DNA of 64,000 nt. Origin: Halobacillus ihumii (GTDB taxonomy: Bacteria; Bacillota; Bacilli; Bacillales; Halobacillaceae). The stretch is taken from the NCBI RefSeq assembly GCF_902726645.1, contig NZ_CACVAO010000001.1, positions 1,550,001 through 1,614,000 on the forward strand, given 5' to 3'. Positions 24,684 through 33,090 of the stretch are shown here, piece after piece. Position 1 is the first letter of the stretch. Each line of letters opens with the position of its first letter. The notes beneath the pieces are model-generated. The model had not been told where the DNA came from, searched no databases, and saw nothing but the letters and a program-made list of their open reading frames with translations. The translations under genes were made by a program, and so were the position numbers.

Positions 24684-25596
24684 TCGCCTCTCCCCCGTCC
24701 TTCGTCAAATCCAGGAAAATATCTTCAAGGGACTGACGCTGTTCCTCGATTCGATAAACCGGAATTCGCTGATTGACTAATGTGGCTGCAAGACCAGAAA
24801 TGTAATCGTCACTGCCTTCTTCCACATAAATGTACTCGTCATCATGTTCAACCACATAACCCGAAGACAGAAGTGTAGATTTAGCTGCACTGCCGTTACC
24901 TACTCTCATACGAATCTGCGGCCGAGCCTTGCTTCTTAATTTCTCAATCGAGTCTTCATAAATCATCGTCCCCTTCGAAATAATGCCAACCTTTGAAGCC
25001 ATTTGGTCAATTTCACTTAACAGGTGACTGGAGATCATAACTGTGATCCCATAATCCACTGGCATCGACTTAATTAGTTCTCGCATCTCATGGATGCCTG
25101 ATGGATCAAGACCATTCGTCGGTTCATCTAAAATAAGCAGCTCTGGCTCACCAAGTAATGCAGAAGCAATACCTAACCGCTGTTTCATACCAAGGGAGTA
25201 TTCTTTGACAGCTCTGTCACTATCCTTTGTTAAGCGAACGATCGATAATACGTGGTCAATTCTTGATTTCGGTACCTGCAATAGTTTCCGTAAAGCTTCT
25301 AAGTTCTCTCTACCTGTTAAATGTTCATAATAAGACGGTGATTCTACAAGGGATCCGACCCTTTTGAGAATCTCAATCCTATGACTCTTTAAATCTTTAT
25401 TGAACATCTTGATACTGCCGCCACTTGGTTTCATTAATCCTAACAGCATTCTAATCGTCGTCGTTTTCCCTGCCCCATTCGGTCCGAGGAATCCATAGAT
25501 TTCCCCTTTTTTTACCGTAATGTCTACTCGATCAACCGCGTTTGCTTTCCTAAATGTTTTTAGCAGTCCTTTTGTTGCAATGATTGTTTCACTCAT
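24661..25596 (-). CDS. ABC transporter ATPase, BcrA/lantibiotic-export type
   Basis: Start ATG 25596 (MSETIIATKG) behind GAGGTGAT gives 311 residues. Walker A GPNGAGKTT, Q-loop region, signature YSLGMKQRLG, Walker B LLILDEPTNGLDP and the switch His in MISSHLLSE are intact. A C-terminal ~90-residue extension (VVEHDDEYIYVEE...) is as in BcrA-like proteins. It probably energises the two ABC-2 permeases downstream. The nearby two-component system suggests induction by an envelope-active compound, but the substrate is unknown. Confidence 0.92.
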   Translation of the reverse strand: MSETIIATKGLLKTFRKANAVDRVDITVKKGEIYGFLGPNGAGKTTTIRMLLGLMKPSGGSIKMFNKDLKSHRIEILKRVGSLVESPSYYEHLTGRENLEALRKLLQVPKSRIDHVLSIVRLTKDSDRAVKEYSLGMKQRLGIASALLGEPELLILDEPTNGLDPSGIHEMRELIKSMPVDYGITVMISSHLLSEIDQMASKVGIISKGTMIYEDSIEKLRSKARPQIRMRVGNGSAAKSTLLSSGYVVEHDDEYIYVEEGSDDYISGLAATLVNQRIPVYRIEEQRQSLEDIFLDLTKDGGEANASYSAS

Positions 25597-25630
25597 TCTC
25601 ATCACCTCTATTTCAAGCATAGACGGTCAG

Positions 25631-25673
25631 GTTTAAATTCAAGGAACGTTTTCGTTTAAATTTTGTTTAAATT
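25631..25673. promoter_or_regulatory. Direct repeats GTTTAAATT between divergent ABC and DUF1648 genes
   Basis: Three GTTTAAATT copies start at 25631, 25654 and 25665. The last two are 11 bp apart, the usual spacing of OmpR-type response regulator half-sites. The adjacent RR gene is the natural candidate to bind here. Confidence 0.5.
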
Positions 25674-25725
25674 TACGAAACCTTTTGGCGTTGCATCCGT
25701 ATGTTATAACGAAGGAGATGATTCC

Positions 25726-26223
25726 ATGAAAAACCAGCCCCACATTGATTTGCCCCCCTCTGCTTTTGAGAAATTATCCACTTTTATTTCCTTTCTTGTG
25801 ATGGTCATTACACTTATTTACTTGGTTGTCATCTGGAACAAGATTCCCGAAACCATTCCTGTTCACTTTAACTTGAGCGGAGAACCTGATAATTATGGCG
25901 GTAAGTGGTCCATTATTGTCCTGCCTATTATATCTCTCTTCATTTGGGTGTCCTTTACGATGCTTGAAAAATATCCACACGTGTATAATTACATCGTCAC
26001 CATCCATGAACGCAACGCGGAAGCCCAATATAAAAATGCTGTGCTTATGCTTAGTGTGTTAAAGCTGGTCATTTGTCTTTTATTCTCTTATTTAACATGG
26101 GTCAGTATTCAAATTGGAATGGGGTATCAAAGTGGCTTGGGGGGATGGCAGATGTTGATCACACTTGCCGGAACCTTAGGAGTAGTCATGATTTTCCTTA
26201 TTCGCTCGATACGATTAAAATAG
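25726..26223 (+). CDS. DUF1648-domain membrane protein
   Basis: Start ATG 25726 after AAGGAGATGATT gives 165 residues with four membrane spans. The conserved DUF1648 core IPETIPVHFNLSGEPDNYGGK lies between spans 1 and 2. This domain is shared with SdpI-type immunity proteins and YhdP/YyaS-like membrane proteins; here only the DUF1648 part is clear. It is divergent from the exporter and sits between exporter and sensor-kinase genes, so a role in the same envelope-stress response is plausible. Confidence 0.8.
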   Translation: MKNQPHIDLPPSAFEKLSTFISFLVMVITLIYLVVIWNKIPETIPVHFNLSGEPDNYGGKWSIIVLPIISLFIWVSFTMLEKYPHVYNYIVTIHERNAEAQYKNAVLMLSVLKLVICLLFSYLTWVSIQIGMGYQSGLGGWQMLITLAGTLGVVMIFLIRSIRLK

Positions 26224-26234
26224 GACGCCCGCTG

Positions 26235-27590
26235 CTAAGCCTGGGCGTCCTTTATTATAATATCTATTCTAGTTCCCTTATGGTTGGAGCTAATCCTTAA
26301 ACGCATCCCCATTTCTCTAACCATTAAATCAACGATCGATAACCCTATGCCTGCCCCTTTCTGCGCCGACTGATCTTTCATGCCTGGCCCGTGATCCTGA
26401 AGGGTGATCATTTGTTCTGTGACAAAAATACCTGCGTAATGTCCTTGTGAAGCATAACGAACAAGATTTTGTAAAAGGTTGTCCCATACGCGCTCCATCC
26501 ACTTCGGGTCCACCTCCCAGTAAACGGACATCTCCGTTGTTTGCAGGTCCACGTCTATCTGTTGTTCCTCTAAAACTGGATACCAATGGGCGGCGGTCTC
26601 CCGCATAAACCGATTCATTTCAAGCTGTTCTGGATGATAAGGATACTTTTTTCCGGACAAAAGTGTAAACGACAGCAAATTGTCAATTAGGTTGCTGACA
26701 TAATCGATTTTATTATGAACCGATTGCAACTTTGCTTTTCCTTGATCACTCGTCACTTCCGGACTGATCCCATTCATGGAAGCTCTGATTGTTGTTAACG
26801 GTGTTCGCAAATCATGAGATAAATTCGCGATCAGTTCCCGACGAATCTTCTCTTCCTGCTGCTCTCGCTGACGGCTCTCTTCAAGTTCGTGCACCATCCG
26901 GTTAAAGCTTGTCTCCAATTGACCAATTTCATCGTCATAAGACTTCTTAACAGGAAGAGGAATACCTGTTTCCTTCCTAAGTTCCATTGCTTCCTGCAAC
27001 CGCATCAGCCGCTTATGGAATTTCTTAAAAAACACCCACGACAGGAAGATAAAGATAATCATAATACAGCCAAATGCCACAAAAAAGATGTAATCGTAAC
27101 GCTCACTCAAATTCGTAATCGGAGGATCAATATATTTACGGTCCAGTTGAACCGCCATAAACCCTTGATCCTCTGTATCCCCTATAAAAGCGACGACTGT
27201 AAACGGGTTATTGTCATAGTTGCTTTTCATAAACTGAATCGTATAGGCCGAGGACCACTGTTCAGGCAATGAGCCATCGTAATTCACGATCTCTGAAGTT
27301 TCCCCTTGCGCATTCACCCAAAACATAGCAGCAGCTGGGAACTCAGAGTGGAGTTTATGAAGCCTGGAGCTAATTTGCTCCCTTGTGGCTCCATTCAATG
27401 AATCCGCCTCTTTATGCCACCTTGCTTCAAATGAATCAAAGTCTCCATAGGGTTCATTTGGCTTTTCAACAGCAATCCCAGGCAAGTAAACAACTATAGA
27501 TACAAGGGGAACAGAGATCGGAATCATTAAAACAGCAAACAAGATGAGCAGTAGATATTTCGCTTGCAGTGATTTAAGCCATTTCTTCAT
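26235..27590 (-). CDS. Sensor histidine kinase
   Basis: A 451-residue membrane kinase. It has an N-terminal membrane segment (YLLLILFAVLMIPISVPLV), an extracellular region of about 120 residues and a second span near residue 170. A HAMP linker, the phosphoacceptor block NLSHDLRTPLTTIRAS and an HATPase with the N-box (VWDNLLQNLVRYAS) and GPGMKD/GAGIGLSIV glycine boxes follow. The sizeable external domain suggests direct sensing, unlike the short-loop BceS kinases. It overlaps the response regulator gene by four bases (ATGA). Confidence 0.92.
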   Translation of the reverse strand: MKKWLKSLQAKYLLLILFAVLMIPISVPLVSIVVYLPGIAVEKPNEPYGDFDSFEARWHKEADSLNGATREQISSRLHKLHSEFPAAAMFWVNAQGETSEIVNYDGSLPEQWSSAYTIQFMKSNYDNNPFTVVAFIGDTEDQGFMAVQLDRKYIDPPITNLSERYDYIFFVAFGCIMIIFIFLSWVFFKKFHKRLMRLQEAMELRKETGIPLPVKKSYDDEIGQLETSFNRMVHELEESRQREQQEEKIRRELIANLSHDLRTPLTTIRASMNGISPEVTSDQGKAKLQSVHNKIDYVSNLIDNLLSFTLLSGKKYPYHPEQLEMNRFMRETAAHWYPVLEEQQIDVDLQTTEMSVYWEVDPKWMERVWDNLLQNLVRYASQGHYAGIFVTEQMITLQDHGPGMKDQSAQKGAGIGLSIVDLMVREMGMRLRISSNHKGTRIDIIIKDAQA

Positions 27591-28255
27591 CCCTTCACCC
27601 TATAGCCAATCCCGCGAATTGTCTCGATAATACGTGGATTAGAAGGATCCTTCTCCAGTTTTTCTCTTAAATGTCTAATATGGACCATTAAAGATTTATC
27701 TCCTTCTCGGAAAGGTTCCTGCCAAACCCCTTCATAAAGCTGTTCCTTCGTCAAAATCTGATTCAAATGTTTCAGGAAAAACCTGAATATGTAGAATTGC
27801 TTTCCTGACAAAATAACCTCTTCTCTCGTTTCTCTATTATGAATGAGTTGGCTCTCCTGATGAATATCTAAATGAGCAATTTTAAGTGTTTGATTTCGTG
27901 ATCGTTCATACTTTCTGAGCTGCACTTCGATTCTTTTCAACAGCTCCTCTGGATGGAAAGGTTTTGTCAAATAATCATCCGCAAATTCCAATCCTTCTAA
28001 TTTATCATCAATCGAAGTCCGGGCCGATAACATAATAATTGGAATCGATGCATCCAATCGTTTCAATCGGCGGCCAATTGAGAAACCATCAAGACCTGGA
28101 AGCATCACATCCAATATGATGAGATCATAGGAACTTAAGTCAGCTGGCAGGTTGATGCCTGAAGTCAACCAGTTCGTCTCATAGTTATGGTCATTGAGCT
28201 TCTGTGTAACCCATTCTCCAATCTCCAAGTCATCCTCCAAATATAAAATGTTCAC
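27587..28255 (-). CDS. OmpR-family response regulator
   Basis: A 222-residue receiver plus winged-helix protein. The receiver shows EDD near the start, the phosphoacceptor Asp in LIILDVMLPGLDG, the Thr/Ser of MLSART and the Lys of LTKPFHP. The usual EFGADDYL reads EFADDYL, one residue shorter. The C-terminal Trans_reg_C domain has LIHNRETREEVILSGKQFYIFRFF and DKSLMVHIRHLREKLE, ending IRGIGYRVKG. It pairs with the overlapping kinase gene and is likely to control the ABC exporter. Confidence 0.93.
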   Translation of the reverse strand: MNILYLEDDLEIGEWVTQKLNDHNYETNWLTSGINLPADLSSYDLIILDVMLPGLDGFSIGRRLKRLDASIPIIMLSARTSIDDKLEGLEFADDYLTKPFHPEELLKRIEVQLRKYERSRNQTLKIAHLDIHQESQLIHNRETREEVILSGKQFYIFRFFLKHLNQILTKEQLYEGVWQEPFREGDKSLMVHIRHLREKLEKDPSNPRIIETIRGIGYRVKG

Positions 28256-28326
28256 GGTGCTCCCTCCTTTTCACTGTACCTAACAGTAATCATACAACAT
28301 CTAAGCCAATTTTCTAATCTTTTAAT

Positions 28327-28355
28327 CATATCTTATGGGTGGTGGCTCATATAGT
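28327..28355 (+). promoter_or_regulatory. SigE-like sporulation promoter of cwlJ-gerQ
   Basis: CATATC (28327-28332), 15-bp spacer, CATATAGT (28348-28355), resembling the SigE pattern (ATATT / CATACAAT). B. subtilis cwlJ is transcribed in the mother cell by SigE. Confidence 0.4.
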
Positions 28356-28402
28356 GGTTAAGAGTCAGCTTTCAGAAGGACATGTAAAAGCGAGGTGACA
28401 GT

Positions 28403-28825
28403 GTGGCTGTCATTCCTAAAACTACAAAAGGTGTAAAGCTGCTTGCTAGATTAATGAGAGCTGAAGCAGAAGGCGACGGCAGACTCGGGATGTTGATGGT
28501 GGGAAATACCGGTGTCAACCGTGTAAGAGTGAACTGTCTGGATTTTACAGGAATTGATTCTATTCGAGACATGGTTTTTCAGAGCCCAGGGGGATTTGAG
28601 GCTACACAAAAGGGATACTTCTACCAACGGGCACGTGAAAAGGACATTAATCTTGCACGCAAAGTGATCAAAGGTAACAGATATCATCCCGCTTCCAATT
28701 CTCTCTGGTTTTTTAGACCGCCAGGGGGTTGCCCTGCCCAGTGGTACGGCCAGCAGAATGCAGGAAGGTATAAGTCCCATTGCTTCTATAATCCTCTTAG
28801 TTCCGAATGTCCAAAAGCTTATTAA
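28403..28825 (+). CDS. cwlJ: Spore cortex-lytic cell wall hydrolase CwlJ
   Basis: A 140-residue Hydrolase_2 (SleB-like) enzyme that degrades spore cortex muramic-delta-lactam peptidoglycan during germination. It begins at GTG 28403 after GAGGTGA. The catalytic Glu lies in ARLMRAEAEGDG; GYFYQRA, SLWFFRPPGGCPAQWYGQ and FKSHCFYNP-like RYKSHCFYNP match B. subtilis CwlJ along its length. It has no signal peptide, as expected for a mother-cell-made coat-associated protein. It is followed 19 bp later by gerQ, the protein that anchors it. Confidence 0.94.
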   Translation: MAVIPKTTKGVKLLARLMRAEAEGDGRLGMLMVGNTGVNRVRVNCLDFTGIDSIRDMVFQSPGGFEATQKGYFYQRAREKDINLARKVIKGNRYHPASNSLWFFRPPGGCPAQWYGQQNAGRYKSHCFYNPLSSECPKAY

Positions 28826-28844
28826 TAGGTAAGGAGTGATGATC

Positions 28845-29477
28845 ATGGATAAACATCAACAAGGACCACAAGATGAACAAGGAGGTGGCAAGAAACAGAA
28901 TCCGGCCCCTTATTATCCTTCAGTAAACTACTACCCAGGTATGCCTTATAGACAAGGTGGCGGCTCGCAGACAGGGGCCCAAGGCGGGGGAATGCCAGGT
29001 ATGCAGGGCGGCGGTATGCCAGGTATGCCGGGCATGCAGAACAATGGTATGCCAGGCGGTGGTATGCCAGGCGGTGGTATGCCGGGAATGCAAGGAGGTG
29101 GTATGCAAGGTATGCAAGGCGGCGGCATGCAAGGAATGCCAGGTATGCAAGGCGGCCTTCAGGTTCCTCAAATGCCTCAGACGCAACAGACAGGGGCTTA
29201 CAACCCTCAAGGTATGCTGCCTATGCAAGAATCGTACATTGAAAACATCTTACGATTAAACGAAGGAAAAAGAGCCACGGTTTACATGACTTTTGAGAGC
29301 AATGAACAGTGGAATGCACAAATATTTAGAGGAATTATAGAAGCTGCTGGACGCGATCACATTATTTTAAGTGATCCGGAAACGGGCAAACGTTATTTAT
29401 TGTTAATGATCTATTTAGATTACATCACATTCCCTGAAGAAATAAACTATAGCTATCCATACGGCAGTTCTCAATGA
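28845..29477 (+). CDS. gerQ: Spore coat/germination protein GerQ with expanded Gly-Met-Pro-Gln repeats
   Basis: GerQ is an inner-coat protein, cross-linked by transglutaminase, and required for CwlJ to localise and work. Start ATG 28845 is eight bases after AAGGAG, giving 210 residues. The C-terminal ~90 residues (MLPMQESYIENILRLNEGK, VYMTFESNEQWNAQIFRG, ending YITFPEEINYSYP) are the conserved GerQ domain. Residues about 45-110 are a low-complexity run of GGGMPGM/GGMQGM units. The Lys- and Gln-rich N-terminus holds likely cross-link sites. The cwlJ-gerQ order is conserved in Bacillus. Confidence 0.93.
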   Translation: MDKHQQGPQDEQGGGKKQNPAPYYPSVNYYPGMPYRQGGGSQTGAQGGGMPGMQGGGMPGMPGMQNNGMPGGGMPGGGMPGMQGGGMQGMQGGGMQGMPGMQGGLQVPQMPQTQQTGAYNPQGMLPMQESYIENILRLNEGKRATVYMTFESNEQWNAQIFRGIIEAAGRDHIILSDPETGKRYLLLMIYLDYITFPEEINYSYPYGSSQ

Positions 29478-29513
29478 ATGAGCTAATACTCACCACGTTA
29501 ATAACATGTAGAG

Positions 29514-29536
29514 AGCCCACTATGACATAGTGGGCT
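29514..29536 (+). terminator. Hairpin after gerQ
   Basis: AGCCCACTATG/CATAGTGGGCT with a one-base centre, tail TTCC. Likely a weak terminator. Confidence 0.6.
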
Positions 29537-29571
29537 TCCTGCATCATTCTAATTCAAAGAGGGTAATGATT

Positions 29572-29820
29572 ATGAAACACCCCTATGAACAGTACTACAA
29601 ATTGCAACTAGCTACATTGCTGGCAGCTGTTATCCTTGCCATTGTTGCCCTTTTCAACTTAGGCCACCAATGGATTGTGCTGCTCATGTTTTACATTTTA
29701 GCTGTCAGCCTGGCTATTGAAGCTTTCATTGAGTTAAAAAAGCAGCAACTGGTCTCCTGTATAAGCCAGCTGCTGCGTGCAGTCATTTTGTTTATTTTTG
29801 TTACGATTCTTTATTTTTAA
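29572..29820 (+). CDS. Small membrane protein of unknown function
   Basis: An 82-residue protein from ATG 29572. Three hydrophobic segments are seen (LQLATLLAAVILAIVALF, WIVLLMFYILAVSLAI, LLRAVILFIFVTILYF) with EAFIELKKQQ between the last two. I do not recognise the family. It follows gerQ but after a hairpin, and its stop overlaps the stop of the convergent DUF423 gene by a few bases. Confidence 0.7.
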   Translation: MKHPYEQYYKLQLATLLAAVILAIVALFNLGHQWIVLLMFYILAVSLAIEAFIELKKQQLVSCISQLLRAVILFIFVTILYF

Positions 29821-30185
29821 AGATGTTTAAGAACAGCATATCCAAGCAAGATCCAGCCGATCAAAAACGACAACCCGCCAAGCGGTGTAATCATAGCAAA
29901 TGTTTTAATACCGGTAGGTGCATAAATATAGAGACTTCCTGAGAACAACAGGATTCCAATGAAAAAGAACCATCCTGCACTTGTCATCATCCCGGTCTGG
30001 ATTTTGCTCATTAGTAATCCCGTTACGAGTAATGCCATCGTATGGAACATTTGATAGTCCACTGCTTTTCCCCATTGACCTAATGCTTTCTCAGAAACCT
30101 TCCCCTCTAATCCGTGTGCACCAAATGCACCCAGTACTACGGCAAAAAAACCGTTTATAATCCCCAGTATTAGGAATAACTTCAT
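29817..30185 (-). CDS. DUF423 family membrane protein (YwdK-like)
   Basis: Start ATG 30185, eight bases after GGGAG, gives 122 residues with four membrane spans. The family signature FAVVLGAFGAHGLEG and YQMFHTMALL are clear; homologue YwdK in B. subtilis has no known function. It is 12 bp downstream of ywdI on the same strand, matching the B. subtilis ywd cluster. Confidence 0.88.
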   Translation of the reverse strand: MKLFLILGIINGFFAVVLGAFGAHGLEGKVSEKALGQWGKAVDYQMFHTMALLVTGLLMSKIQTGMMTSAGWFFFIGILLFSGSLYIYAPTGIKTFAMITPLGGLSFLIGWILLGYAVLKHL

Positions 30186-30197
30186 GATCTTCACTCC

Positions 30198-30494
30198 CTA
30201 AAAATCAAAGATTGACTTTCCATTTGCCTCATCATGGTTCAGGCTCGATTTATCCTCGGACCTTTCTGGGACAGGTTTATCAGACCCCATCATCTGACGA
30301 ATCTCCTCAACAGTAGGCTCATGTATAGACTCAGACGAATGTGTGGACTCTGACCCTTCTTCCAATACAAGATCAGAAAGCAATTTTACAGCACGGATAT
30401 GTTCACGAACTTTTTGATCATCCCCATGATTCAACATTGCTTCCTGAATTTCACTAGACATCTTTTTTAAAATGGTTTGATTCGTTATAGCCAT
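30198..30494 (-). CDS. ywdI: YwdI family protein (DUF5327)
   Basis: A 98-residue soluble protein starting at ATG 30494 after AAAGGAG. The N-terminus TILKKMSSEIQEAMLN followed by VREHIRAVKLLSDLVLEE matches YwdI proteins. The rest is Ser/Glu-rich and probably disordered, with a VEEIRQMMG helix. Function is unknown. In an apparent two-gene unit with the DUF423 gene. Confidence 0.85.
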   Translation of the reverse strand: MAITNQTILKKMSSEIQEAMLNHGDDQKVREHIRAVKLLSDLVLEEGSESTHSSESIHEPTVEEIRQMMGSDKPVPERSEDKSSLNHDEANGKSIFDF

Positions 30495-30583
30495 TTCTTA
30501 CTGCTCCTTTTGAGTGATATTCCATACCACATGTTCTACGTTTATCATCTTAACATGCCGTTGATCTTTATGTCTCACAAGAA

Positions 30584-30610
30584 CAAAGGGAATCCCGAAG
30601 TGGAATTCCC
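30584..30610 (-). terminator. Terminator of the NSS transporter gene
   Basis: GGGAAT/ATTCCC arms with extra internal pairing; on the minus strand followed by CTTTGTTCTT. Confidence 0.6.
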
Positions 30611-30622
30611 TCACAATGTTTA

Positions 30623-31960
30623 TTAAATGATACCAAGTGCTTGCAAGAAGATAAGAATAATAACAATGGGCGCAATATATTTGACGATCTTATACCAAAT
30701 CCCGCCTACCATTGAATTCTCCATATCGGCACCCTGCAAAGCCTGCTCTTTGGTAAAATACCATCCTACAAACAAGGCCATCGAAAGGCCTCCCAATGGC
30801 AGAAGGATGTTAGAGGCGATAAAGTCCATGGAATCTAAAATGTTGTTATTGCCTATTGGGGTTACCCCAGACCATACCCCAAAGCCTAGAGATACAGCAA
30901 TTCCAATCACAAACATTGTGATCCCGACTAGTATAGTCGTAAACTTACGCGACCAATTAAAGATCCGCATAAAGTATGCGGTAGGAACCTCAAGCATGGA
31001 AACTGACGAAGTTAAGGAAGCAATTATAATAGCAAAGAAAAATACAATTCCTATTATTCCGCCAAGAGGCATGTGTTGAAAGATTCCTGGCAGCGTTATA
31101 AAGACAAGCTTCGGTCCAGATGCTGGATCAATGCCAAAAGCAAATACGGCAGGGAAAATTACCACACCCGAAATAACGGCAAAACTGGTGCCTACGAGGC
31201 CGATTCCGAGAGTTGCCCCAGGCAATTTATTTTCTTCTGAAAGATAACTGCCATATGTCAGCATCGCCCCCATTCCAAGACTGAGAGAGAAGAATGCCTG
31301 CCCCAGTGCTGCTAAATAGATCGATGGATCACGAAGAGAGGACCAGTCCGGATAGAATAAGAACTTCAGCCCTTCCACCGCCCCATCTAATGACACACTA
31401 TAAACCGCAAGGACAATTAGGATGATTGCTAGAATAGGCATAAATAGTTTATTAATAAATTCGATACCTTTGTTCACTCCGCCTAACACAACAAAGATTG
31501 TAAAAGCCATAAACACGGCCGTCCAGAAGACAGGGTGCCAGGCATGTGTCGTAAACTCTCCAAATGCCCCAGCATAGCCTGCAGCTGGCTGAGTGAAAAA
31601 TTCACCGGTTAGATACTTCCAGAAATAATAAATGGACCAACCTGCGACAACACTATAGAATCCTAAAATTAGAAATGCACTAATCACACCGAAAAATCCG
31701 GATAGAAACCACGGGGTTCCAGGAGCAAGCTTTTTAAAAGAACCGACTACATCGCTCTGTGCTTTTCGACCAATACTAACTTCCGTTAATAAGAGAGGCA
31801 CGCCAATTAATAAGACGAATACAAGATACAGAAGTAAAAAGGCGCCTCCTCCATTATTTCCCGCTACGAAAGCGAATCGCCAAATATTTCCCAGCCCTAC
31901 AGCTGAACCTAAGGCGGCAAGCATAAAGCCCAGTCTCGTTCCCCATTTTTCCCTTGCCAT
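30623..31960 (-). CDS. Sodium-dependent amino-acid transporter, NSS family
   Basis: Start ATG 31960 after AAAGGAGATG gives 445 residues. It opens with EKWGTRLGFMLAALGSAVGLGNIWRFAF, the TM1 sodium and substrate site of LeuT/MhsT-type symporters, and has about eleven membrane spans. LGQAFFSLSLGMGAMLTYGSYL is the conserved TM6 unwound region. Such transporters take up hydrophobic or aromatic amino acids with Na+, fitting a marine or saline habitat. Monocistronic. The precise substrate cannot be read. Confidence 0.92.
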   Translation of the reverse strand: MAREKWGTRLGFMLAALGSAVGLGNIWRFAFVAGNNGGGAFLLLYLVFVLLIGVPLLLTEVSIGRKAQSDVVGSFKKLAPGTPWFLSGFFGVISAFLILGFYSVVAGWSIYYFWKYLTGEFFTQPAAGYAGAFGEFTTHAWHPVFWTAVFMAFTIFVVLGGVNKGIEFINKLFMPILAIILIVLAVYSVSLDGAVEGLKFLFYPDWSSLRDPSIYLAALGQAFFSLSLGMGAMLTYGSYLSEENKLPGATLGIGLVGTSFAVISGVVIFPAVFAFGIDPASGPKLVFITLPGIFQHMPLGGIIGIVFFFAIIIASLTSSVSMLEVPTAYFMRIFNWSRKFTTILVGITMFVIGIAVSLGFGVWSGVTPIGNNNILDSMDFIASNILLPLGGLSMALFVGWYFTKEQALQGADMENSMVGGIWYKIVKYIAPIVIILIFLQALGII

Positions 31961-32053
31961 AGTCTCTTCATCTCCTTTCATTCTATTTAAATATTCCTCA
32001 GCATATCATATATTCAAGGCATGCACGACAGACAACAGACAATTGCAATTTAT

Positions 32054-32272
32054 TTACAGCCTGATATCAATTGTAGAAGTTGTTGAAGTCTTTGACGGAG
32101 TAGGGTCTTTGACTTTCCATTCAAATTGCATGCAACTTATTCCCGTTGTTCTTAAAATGAAGTCTGACGGCATCTCTTTTCCTTTAAACCCATAAGCTTT
32201 GCATCCTCGCGGGAATTTCGGGTTCCAGGTAGAAAAGAAATGCTTACACTTAAAACAATTGACCTTATCCAT
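32054..32272 (-). CDS. Small four-cysteine protein
   Basis: A 72-residue protein from ATG 32272 after AGAGGGG. It starts MDKVNCFKCKHFFSTWNPKFP and continues RGCKAYGFKGKEMPSDF and SCMQFEW. Cysteines at 6, 9, 24 and 47 are spaced like a metal-binding knuckle. Similar small proteins are widespread and are often mislabelled uracil-DNA glycosylase; I see no glycosylase motif. The C-terminal tail is Ser/Thr-rich. Function unknown. Confidence 0.8.
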   Translation of the reverse strand: MDKVNCFKCKHFFSTWNPKFPRGCKAYGFKGKEMPSDFILRTTGISCMQFEWKVKDPTPSKTSTTSTIDIRL

Positions 32273-32346
32273 GCTACCCCTCTTTCTAGACAGTTATATG
32301 ATAGAATCATAGCACAGCAAAACTAGATTCACTAGGATGTGTAATC

Positions 32347-33075
32347 ATGCAAAAATGGTTCGGACCTTGGATCAATCAGCCGTTCCAGCTCTTTGGAACA
32401 TCTCACCTTATCATGCTCATCGTATTTTTGTTGGGGATGATAGTCTTATATCTGTTTTCCGCAAATATTAGAAAAGGAACACGTACACATCAAGTTATAA
32501 GGTGGGGGTTATTCTCCCTGCTCATAAGTTGTGAAATAAGCTATCAAATATGGACGGTTACAAATGATGTGTTCTCTCCAGCAGAGCATCTGCCCTTGCA
32601 CTTATGCGGTGTTGCTTCTCTTATTGCCATGATCGGATTACTCACTTATCAGAAGAAATTGATCCAAATCAATTATTTTATTGGCATTATTCCTGCCATG
32701 CTGGCTCTCATTACGCCGGACATCCCCCATGGATACGAGCACTTTCGATTCTGGAAGTTCTTTTTACACCATATGGCAATCCCATGGGCAAGCTTCTTCT
32801 TAATCTTAACCTCCTCTGTCTCTATTAATAGGCGGGTTATGTTCGAAACGTACAGTTACCTTATCCTATATGCGGTTATAATCAGTTGTATGAATCAACT
32901 GATCGACTCAAATTATCTTTACCTTAGCGGACCACCGGCTGCAAACACTCCTCTGAATTACTTAGGGGAAGGATTATGGTACTACTTGAACTTATCGCTG
33001 CTTGCTCTGGCAGTCTTTTCATTTATGCTGTGGATTTATCGGGGAGGTCGTTTTATGTTCGGTATAAAAAAGTGA
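32347..33075 (+). CDS. TIGR02206 family membrane protein (YwaF-like)
   Basis: A 242-residue membrane protein from ATG 32347 with about seven spans. LHLCGVASLIAMIGLLT, GIIPAMLALITPDIPHGYEHFRFWKFFLHHMAIPW and the late YLGEGLWYYLN are family hallmarks (B. subtilis YwaF). No biochemical role is known to me. It ends 15 bp before a 20-bp-phased repeat array that occupies the gap to the next gene. Confidence 0.85.
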   Translation: MQKWFGPWINQPFQLFGTSHLIMLIVFLLGMIVLYLFSANIRKGTRTHQVIRWGLFSLLISCEISYQIWTVTNDVFSPAEHLPLHLCGVASLIAMIGLLTYQKKLIQINYFIGIIPAMLALITPDIPHGYEHFRFWKFFLHHMAIPWASFFLILTSSVSINRRVMFETYSYLILYAVIISCMNQLIDSNYLYLSGPPAANTPLNYLGEGLWYYLNLSLLALAVFSFMLWIYRGGRFMFGIKK

Positions 33076-33090
33076 ATGTAATTGGAATAA

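Noticed and set aside
28920..29259. Long alternative frames across gerQ
   Set aside because: Products are Cys/Val- or His/Thr-rich by-products of the GMPGM repeat DNA read in other frames; the GerQ frame is conserved.
32054..32272. Annotating the small four-Cys protein as uracil-DNA glycosylase
   Set aside because: 72 residues, no glycosylase catalytic motif; the label is a known propagated error for such proteins.
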